From positions 1 through 10,861 of the forward strand of contig CAYQZG010000141.1 of the NCBI GenBank assembly GCA_964421785.1: DNA of 10,861 bases. The letters run 5' to 3'. The position numbers were made by a program, and so were the translations under genes. This DNA comes from SKLM01 sp964421785. GTDB lineage: Bacteria > Chloroflexota > Anaerolineae > B4-G1. Below are positions 6,258 through 10,861 of the stretch, one piece after another. Position 1 is the first letter of the stretch, and each line of letters begins with the position of its first letter. Below the pieces are notes generated by a model. That model was not told the DNA's origin. It saw nothing but the letters and a program-made list of their open reading frames with translations, and made no database searches.

Positions 6258-7289
6258 ATGACCGATCTTTCCATTGTCATCGTCAGCTGGAACGTCCGCG
6301 ACCTCCTAAGGCGGTGCCTACAATCGATCTACAATCCTGAGGTCGACTGCGGAGGCGAGCAGACCGCGAGTGCCAGCGGCTGGACAGCTCCCAGTTTGGC
6401 GCTTCAGGTCATCGTCGTGGATAACGCCTCCAGCGACGGAAGCGCCAAGATGGTTCGGGAGGGCTTTCCCAACGTGCGGCTCGTGGTCAATCAGAACAAC
6501 CGAGGCTTTCCCGCTGCCAACAACCAAGGCATCACGGTTGCTGACGGTCGATACGTCATGCTGCTCAATCCGGACACCGAGATTGTGAGCCACGCGCTGA
6601 CGGAGCTGATCGCCTTCGCCGATCGGCATCCAGCCGTGGGTATGATCGGTCCGCAACTGCTTAACCCCGATGGTAGCGTCCAGTCCTCCCGCCGTCGCTT
6701 CCCTACCTTGACAACGGCCTTCATCGAATCGACGTGGCTCCAGCCGGCCATCGTGGATCTACGATCACGCACCTTGCTTGGCTCGCTGACCGCGCCACTC
6801 CGTCGCCTGCTGGAGCGCTACTATGTCTCCGACCGTCCCGACGACGAAATACAGGACGTGGACTGGATCACAGGAGCCGCCATGTTGGCCCGACGTGAGG
6901 CCATCAACGATGTGGGCTTGATGGACGAAGGTTTCTTCATGTACTCGGAGGAGCTCGATTGGTGTCGGCGCTTCCGACAGGCTGGCTGGCGGGTGGTCTA
7001 TTTGCCCACGGCGCAGATCGTCCACCACGTGGGCAAGAGCAGCGAACAGGTCGTCGCAGCGCGTCACATCCACTTCCAGACCAGCAAGGTTCGCTACTTC
7101 CGCAAGTATAACGGGGCTCTCGCCGCCGCAGCGCTGCGCTGGTACCTCTTGGCGACCTATGGTTGGCAGCTCGCCATGGAGGGAGCCAAGTGGCTGTTGG
7201 GCCACAGGCGACCCCTTCGTGCCCGGCGCATCGCTGCCTATCGGGAGGTGTTGAAGAGCAGGCTCCGGGGGAGGAAGCCTAAACGGTGA
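6258..7289 (+). CDS. Glycosyltransferase family 2 (rhamnosyltransferase-like)
   Basis: This 343-residue protein has a GT-A fold domain of family GT2. It opens with LSIVIVSWNVRDLLRRCL (residues 4-21), then VIVVDNASSDGS (51-62), the NRGF-AANN segment (81-89), NPDTE (104-108) in the place of the DXD motif, WITGAAML, and the acceptor/catalytic segment MYSEELDWCRRFRQAGW (228-244), followed by HHVGKSS. This is the pattern of cytoplasmic GT2 enzymes acting on lipid-linked or envelope glycans, often annotated as rhamnosyltransferases; transfer of the GDP-D-rhamnose made upstream is plausible but unproven. Residues about 287-315 are amphipathic or hydrophobic and could sit on the membrane. An extra stretch of about 20 residues (27-49, Gly/Ser/Ala-rich) lies between the first helix and second strand. 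ATG 6258 was chosen over in-frame GTG 6249; neither has a strong Shine-Dalgarno. The stop overlaps the next start by 4 nt. Confidence 0.9.
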   Translation: MTDLSIVIVSWNVRDLLRRCLQSIYNPEVDCGGEQTASASGWTAPSLALQVIVVDNASSDGSAKMVREGFPNVRLVVNQNNRGFPAANNQGITVADGRYVMLLNPDTEIVSHALTELIAFADRHPAVGMIGPQLLNPDGSVQSSRRRFPTLTTAFIESTWLQPAIVDLRSRTLLGSLTAPLRRLLERYYVSDRPDDEIQDVDWITGAAMLARREAINDVGLMDEGFFMYSEELDWCRRFRQAGWRVVYLPTAQIVHHVGKSSEQVVAARHIHFQTSKVRYFRKYNGALAAAALRWYLLATYGWQLAMEGAKWLLGHRRPLRARRIAAYREVLKSRLRGRKPKR

Positions 7290-9793
7290 CGGTCTCCCGA
7301 TACTGGGCTGCCATTCCCTTCCTGCTGGTGATCCTGATTAGCGCCGCCTACTTGACCATCAGCTTCAGCGCCATGGAGGGACGAGCTGTGGCCCCGCTTG
7401 ACGACGCATACATCACGTTTCAGTATGCGCGCCAGATAGCGCGCGGTCACCCCTACGAGTATAACGTCGGAGATCCTCCGACAACCGGTATGACCAGTCC
7501 CCTTTTTGGGTTCCTGCTGGCCGGAGCCTATCTTGTTGGCCTTACCAATGAATCCCTTGTCGCGTTTGCCGTCGGTCTCGGCGTGGTTTGGCTGGCACTG
7601 ATCGGATGGCTGACCCATCGTCTGGGGCACCGTCTGGCAGTACGGAACCAACTGAACCAGGGCTGGGCGCTGACCGCAACCGTCCTCGTCCTCCTTGCCG
7701 GCCCAGTACAATGGGGGTGTTTCAACGGCATGGAGACAGGGCTCTTCACCGCACTGTCGCTCGCAGCTCTAAGCGCATTCTTGGCCGAGCGAATGGGGTT
7801 AGCAGCGCTCTGCCTCGGCCTGGCGGGGTTGACGCGCACGGAGGGCCTGATCTTATCGGTGCTACTCTGTTTTCTGGCTTCGGTGAAGGGGATCTTTAGC
7901 GACACGTCCCACCCGCGCAGGCGACTTACTTGGGACGTCAACCGCCCGCTATTGGTGGCGGTTCTGATAGGTCTCACCCCTTATCTGACCAACTGGGCCC
8001 TTACGGGCAGTCTTTCTGCCGCCGGCATCCGTGCCAAGTCATGGTTTCTCAACGTGCCGTTCTATCCCAAGGAGATCGCTCGCTCCATCTTACGATCGTA
8101 TCAGAGAATCATCGTGGGGCGGTTCTCGGCAGGTTACCGCTGGTTCGTCCCACCTGGGCTTATCCTGCTTTCCACGTTGGGGTGGATCGCGCTGGGCATT
8201 CGTCGTCGCTGGATGCGGCTGTCGGCGACTCTGTGTTGGTTTCTTGTGGGCACGCTGTCGACAGCGACACTGATCACGGCCCATTGGCACATGGGGCGCT
8301 ATCAGGCTCCCTTCATACCGGTCATCATTGCCCTTGCGACGTTCGGGCTGGCCTTCTTGTGGCAGAGGACTCGACGACCCTGGCAGCGCATCGGGCTATG
8401 CTCGCTCGCCCTATACATGCTGCTCGCTTCCGGTTACTCCAGCCTGCATCACCTCCAGCAGTATCGTCTTTCCGTCCTGACGATGTCCCGACAGCAGCTG
8501 CCCATCGCTGATTGGCTGCGAGAGAACCTTGCGCCCGGCACTCGCGTGGGCGTCCACGACACCGGCAGCCTGCGCTACGTGGGTCAGCGTCCTACGTATG
8601 ACGTCATCGGGTTGACCACGCAAGACGCCGCAATTGCGTGGCGGCACGGTGCCGGCAGTGTATTCGAAAGCATGGAACACTCTCCGATGCGTCCAAGCTA
8701 CTTCGCGATCTATCCGGACGCTTTCTCCATACCCTATTTGGCAGCGACCGATCTCTTTGCCGAGAAGCTCCTCCGCGTGGAGGTACCTGACTACGCCGTC
8801 GCCAGCGCCGGTCCCGTCCAGGGCGTCTGGCGTGCCGACTGGCACCTGGCAGGCAGCGGGGAGGAGATGCACCAGTCGGACATCCTGGAGCGCACGAGGG
8901 GTCTTGAGCTCGTGGATGCTCTGGACGTAGCGAATCTCGACGATGAGGCAGCGCATCAGGTGGAGTGGTGGCAGGAGGTTAAGCGCCCCGGATTCCCCAC
9001 CGAGGTGTGGCAGATGACATACCGGGTTCCTCCTCAGCAGGAGGTCCTTGATGGAGGCCGACTCCTTACCGGCGGCATTGCGTTCGATGCGCATACCGAG
9101 CCCGGCGAGGAGCTGTGGATCGTGGTCCGGTTGCATGCTCAACAAGCTGGGGGCGTTCGCGTCGAGACGGATGGCCAGGAAGCTGGCTACTGGGCCTACC
9201 CATCAGTGCCTGGTCACTGGCTTGAGACAACGTTCCAAGTGCCGGGAGACCAGATCAGCCGGTCCCGGACCCGTGTCACGCTCCGGGTGGATGCTGACAA
9301 CCCCACCTTCCAGCACTACGCCCTGTACCACGTCTGGCTGCTGCAGGGCGACGCGAAGGAAAGAGCCTGGACCATTGAGCGCAGATCAGGTGTCACCTTC
9401 GGCGAAAGTCTCTCCCTGCTAGGTTTTGACCCACCTAACGGACCGTGGCGTCCGGGCGATGTCCTACCAGTAGCTCTCTACTGGCAAGCCATGACCTCGA
9501 CGCAGAGCGACGCCAAGGTCTTTCTGCATCTGTATGATGCTGCCGGCAACCTGGTAGCCCAATCCGATGGATGGGCGTTTCACGGTACGCGTCCACCCTA
9601 CACCTGGCCTCCCGGGGGGATCGTCGAGGATCCGCGAATGCTCTCCCTGCCCGATACCTTGGCGCCGGGAGAGTATTCGTTGGACGTGGGGCTCTACCAT
9701 CCTGATGGATCGGGCAGACTGCGTGCTTATCGGGACGGTGTTCGCCAGGCCGAGGATCGGGTGGTTTTGACCAGGATAGACGTGGTGGAATAG
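7286..9793 (+). CDS. GT-C type membrane glycosyltransferase with C-terminal beta-sandwich modules
   Basis: This 835-residue protein has about 10-11 hydrophobic segments between residues 9 and 385, then a soluble part of roughly 450 residues. The first loop carries DDAYITFQYARQIARGH (from residue 39) and later GMTSPL, the arrangement of GT-C polyprenyl-phosphate-sugar-dependent transferases such as the ArnT/AftB-like group, where the acidic pair after the first membrane helix is catalytic. Residues 405-450 (ADWLRENLAPGTRVGVHDTGS and on to YDVIGLTT) match the soluble segment usual after the membrane part in this group. Residues about 570-690 look like a beta-rich domain. Residues about 703-835 (TFGESLSLLGFD, a PGD turn, LYWQA, VFLHLYD, PGEYSLDVGLY) form a second beta-rich module that I associate with Chloroflexota extracytoplasmic proteins. 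It probably moves a lipid-linked sugar outside the membrane. GTG start at 7286 with GGGGAGGA about 10 nt upstream; it overlaps the GT2 stop (GTGA), indicating translational coupling. Donor and acceptor are unknown. Confidence 0.82.
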   Translation: MTVSRYWAAIPFLLVILISAAYLTISFSAMEGRAVAPLDDAYITFQYARQIARGHPYEYNVGDPPTTGMTSPLFGFLLAGAYLVGLTNESLVAFAVGLGVVWLALIGWLTHRLGHRLAVRNQLNQGWALTATVLVLLAGPVQWGCFNGMETGLFTALSLAALSAFLAERMGLAALCLGLAGLTRTEGLILSVLLCFLASVKGIFSDTSHPRRRLTWDVNRPLLVAVLIGLTPYLTNWALTGSLSAAGIRAKSWFLNVPFYPKEIARSILRSYQRIIVGRFSAGYRWFVPPGLILLSTLGWIALGIRRRWMRLSATLCWFLVGTLSTATLITAHWHMGRYQAPFIPVIIALATFGLAFLWQRTRRPWQRIGLCSLALYMLLASGYSSLHHLQQYRLSVLTMSRQQLPIADWLRENLAPGTRVGVHDTGSLRYVGQRPTYDVIGLTTQDAAIAWRHGAGSVFESMEHSPMRPSYFAIYPDAFSIPYLAATDLFAEKLLRVEVPDYAVASAGPVQGVWRADWHLAGSGEEMHQSDILERTRGLELVDALDVANLDDEAAHQVEWWQEVKRPGFPTEVWQMTYRVPPQQEVLDGGRLLTGGIAFDAHTEPGEELWIVVRLHAQQAGGVRVETDGQEAGYWAYPSVPGHWLETTFQVPGDQISRSRTRVTLRVDADNPTFQHYALYHVWLLQGDAKERAWTIERRSGVTFGESLSLLGFDPPNGPWRPGDVLPVALYWQAMTSTQSDAKVFLHLYDAAGNLVAQSDGWAFHGTRPPYTWPPGGIVEDPRMLSLPDTLAPGEYSLDVGLYHPDGSGRLRAYRDGVRQAEDRVVLTRIDVVE

Positions 9794-9797
9794 GGCA

Positions 9798-10861
9798 ATG
9801 AACATCGGACTGATCACAGGAGAGTACCCGCCGGATCACGGCGGTGTGGGTGACTTCACGGATCAGCTGGCGCACGCCTTGGTGGATCTGGGACACCAGG
9901 TGCACGTGATCACGTCCTCGCCTCAGAACTCAGACCCGACGTCTGGTGTATTGGAGCCAAGGGATGCTGCTCATCCCTCCTCTCAACCGGCTCAACTGAC
10001 GGTGCACCGCAGCATCGAAGGCTGGCGCTTCGGCTGCTGGAAACAGATCCTGAAGCTATCCCAGGATCTGAAGCTGGATGTCTTGGACATCCAGTACCAG
10101 GCTGCCGCCTACACCATGCATCCGGCCATCAACGTTGTCCCTCGAAGGCAGCGGCGCCCCCCGGTGGTAGTGACGTTCCATGATCTGAAAGTGCCCTATC
10201 TCTTCCCCAAAGCCGGGCGGTTGCGCTGGTGGGTGGTGCGCATGTTGGCCCGCCGCGCCGATGGCGCGATTGTCACCAACCGTGAGGATGAACTGAAACT
10301 CTCAGGGCTCCAATCACAGATCTCAAACCTGACGCGCATCCCCATCGGCAGCAACATCCCTTCCGTCCTTCCACCCGGCTACGACCGAGAGGCCGAGCGA
10401 TCTCGCCGGGGCATCGAGCCGGACGACCTTCTACTGGGCTACTTCGGCTTCCTCAACGAGAGCAAGGGCGGTGAGGAGCTGATCGAGGCCCTGAAACTAC
10501 TCGTGGACCAAGGGCTGCCCGCTCACCTGCTGAAGATCGGTGGTCGGGTAGGGACGTCCGATCCGACGAACCGCGCGTACGCGGACCGAGTGGACCGCCT
10601 TATCGTCGATTTTGGCCTCAAGGAGCGAGTCCATTGGACCGGCTACGTGCGCCCCGAACAAGTCTCTGCCAGTCTGCATGCCACAGATGTCTGTGTGCTG
10701 CCCTATCGGGACGGCGTCTCATTCCGCCGCGGGAGCCTGCTCGCCTGCCTGGCCCACGGCCGGGCGATCATCACCACTCGACCGGCTGTACCGCTGCCGG
10801 AAATCCAAGACAATGAGACGATGTTGCTGGTGGAACCAGAAAGCCCACCGGCACTGGCCCA
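9798..10861 (+). CDS. Glycosyltransferase family 4, 3' end beyond window
   Basis: I translated this frame by hand from the ATG at 9798; it stays open for 354 codons to the window edge, so the C-terminus is missing. The N-terminal half is a GT-B Rossmann domain: MNIGLITGEYPPDHGGVGDF with the Gly-rich acceptor/donor loop (residues 15-19), LGHQVHVIT, LDIQYQ (96-101) and VTFHDLKVPYLFPKAG (125-140). The C-terminal half begins near residue 211 with LGYFGFLNESKGGEELIEAL, then LLKIGG, RVHWTGYV (278-284), DVCVLPYRDGVSFRRGSLLACLAHGRAIITT (297-327) and EIQDNETMLLVEP. This is the typical family 4 order; the enzyme would act in the cytoplasm as a retaining transferase using a nucleotide sugar. The DGVSFRRGS segment stands where many GT4 enzymes have an E-x7-E motif. 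Only 4 nt separate it from the GT-C gene, so the two are surely co-transcribed. Sugar specificity is unknown. Confidence 0.88.
   Translation, partial: MNIGLITGEYPPDHGGVGDFTDQLAHALVDLGHQVHVITSSPQNSDPTSGVLEPRDAAHPSSQPAQLTVHRSIEGWRFGCWKQILKLSQDLKLDVLDIQYQAAAYTMHPAINVVPRRQRRPPVVVTFHDLKVPYLFPKAGRLRWWVVRMLARRADGAIVTNREDELKLSGLQSQISNLTRIPIGSNIPSVLPPGYDREAERSRRGIEPDDLLLGYFGFLNESKGGEELIEALKLLVDQGLPAHLLKIGGRVGTSDPTNRAYADRVDRLIVDFGLKERVHWTGYVRPEQVSASLHATDVCVLPYRDGVSFRRGSLLACLAHGRAIITTRPAVPLPEIQDNETMLLVEPESPPALA

Noticed and set aside
8411..9145. 244-residue antisense frame within the GT-C gene
   Set aside because: Lies wholly inside the well-supported + strand gene, with no recognisable motif or ribosome site.

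Overview
The window looks like a chromosomal envelope-glycan segment from a bacterium, most likely of the phylum Chloroflexota. The pointers are protein style rather than a marker gene: a GT-C membrane glycosyltransferase fused to the C-terminal beta-sandwich module common in Chloroflexota proteins, a phosphohexomutase with the GEESGG sugar loop, a threonine/proline-rich tether leading to a LysM-like domain, and frequent TTG/GTG starts in GC-rich DNA. There is no rRNA, tRNA, transposase, phage gene or CRISPR array. All convincing genes lie on the + strand.

Layout. (a) 24-521: a small membrane-anchored protein with a Pro/Thr linker and a degenerate LysM domain. (b) 522-901: a gap with no convincing gene. 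It ends in a strong sigma70-type promoter (TTGGCA-17-TATAAT, 852-880) and a Shine-Dalgarno that fixes a TTG start at 902. (c) 902-4346: rmd, gmd and a phosphoglucomutase/phosphomannomutase, each with a good ribosome binding site and short spacing. These convert GDP-mannose to GDP-D-rhamnose, with the mutase probably feeding hexose-1-phosphate. (d) 4371-5141: a TatD-family metal-dependent hydrolase. (e) 5150-5235: a gap with a perfect 7-bp hairpin. (f) 5236-6201: a trans-polyprenyl diphosphate synthase of the medium/long-chain type. (g) 6258-10861: three glycosyltransferases of different folds, GT2, GT-C and GT4. They are tightly packed (4-nt overlap, then a 4-nt gap), and the GT4 gene runs off the right edge of the window.

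Taken together, the genes supply a sugar nucleotide (GDP-D-rhamnose), an isoprenoid that could become a lipid carrier or a quinone tail, and both cytoplasmic and membrane glycosyltransferases. This fits surface polysaccharide or glycoprotein synthesis. No mannose-1-phosphate guanylyltransferase, flippase, polymerase or export gene is visible, so the cluster is incomplete here. I found no clearly new biological system. The points most worth a second look are the modular GT-C protein, the compact rmd promoter/start region, the inverted and direct repeats upstream of it, and the unusual LysM domain.
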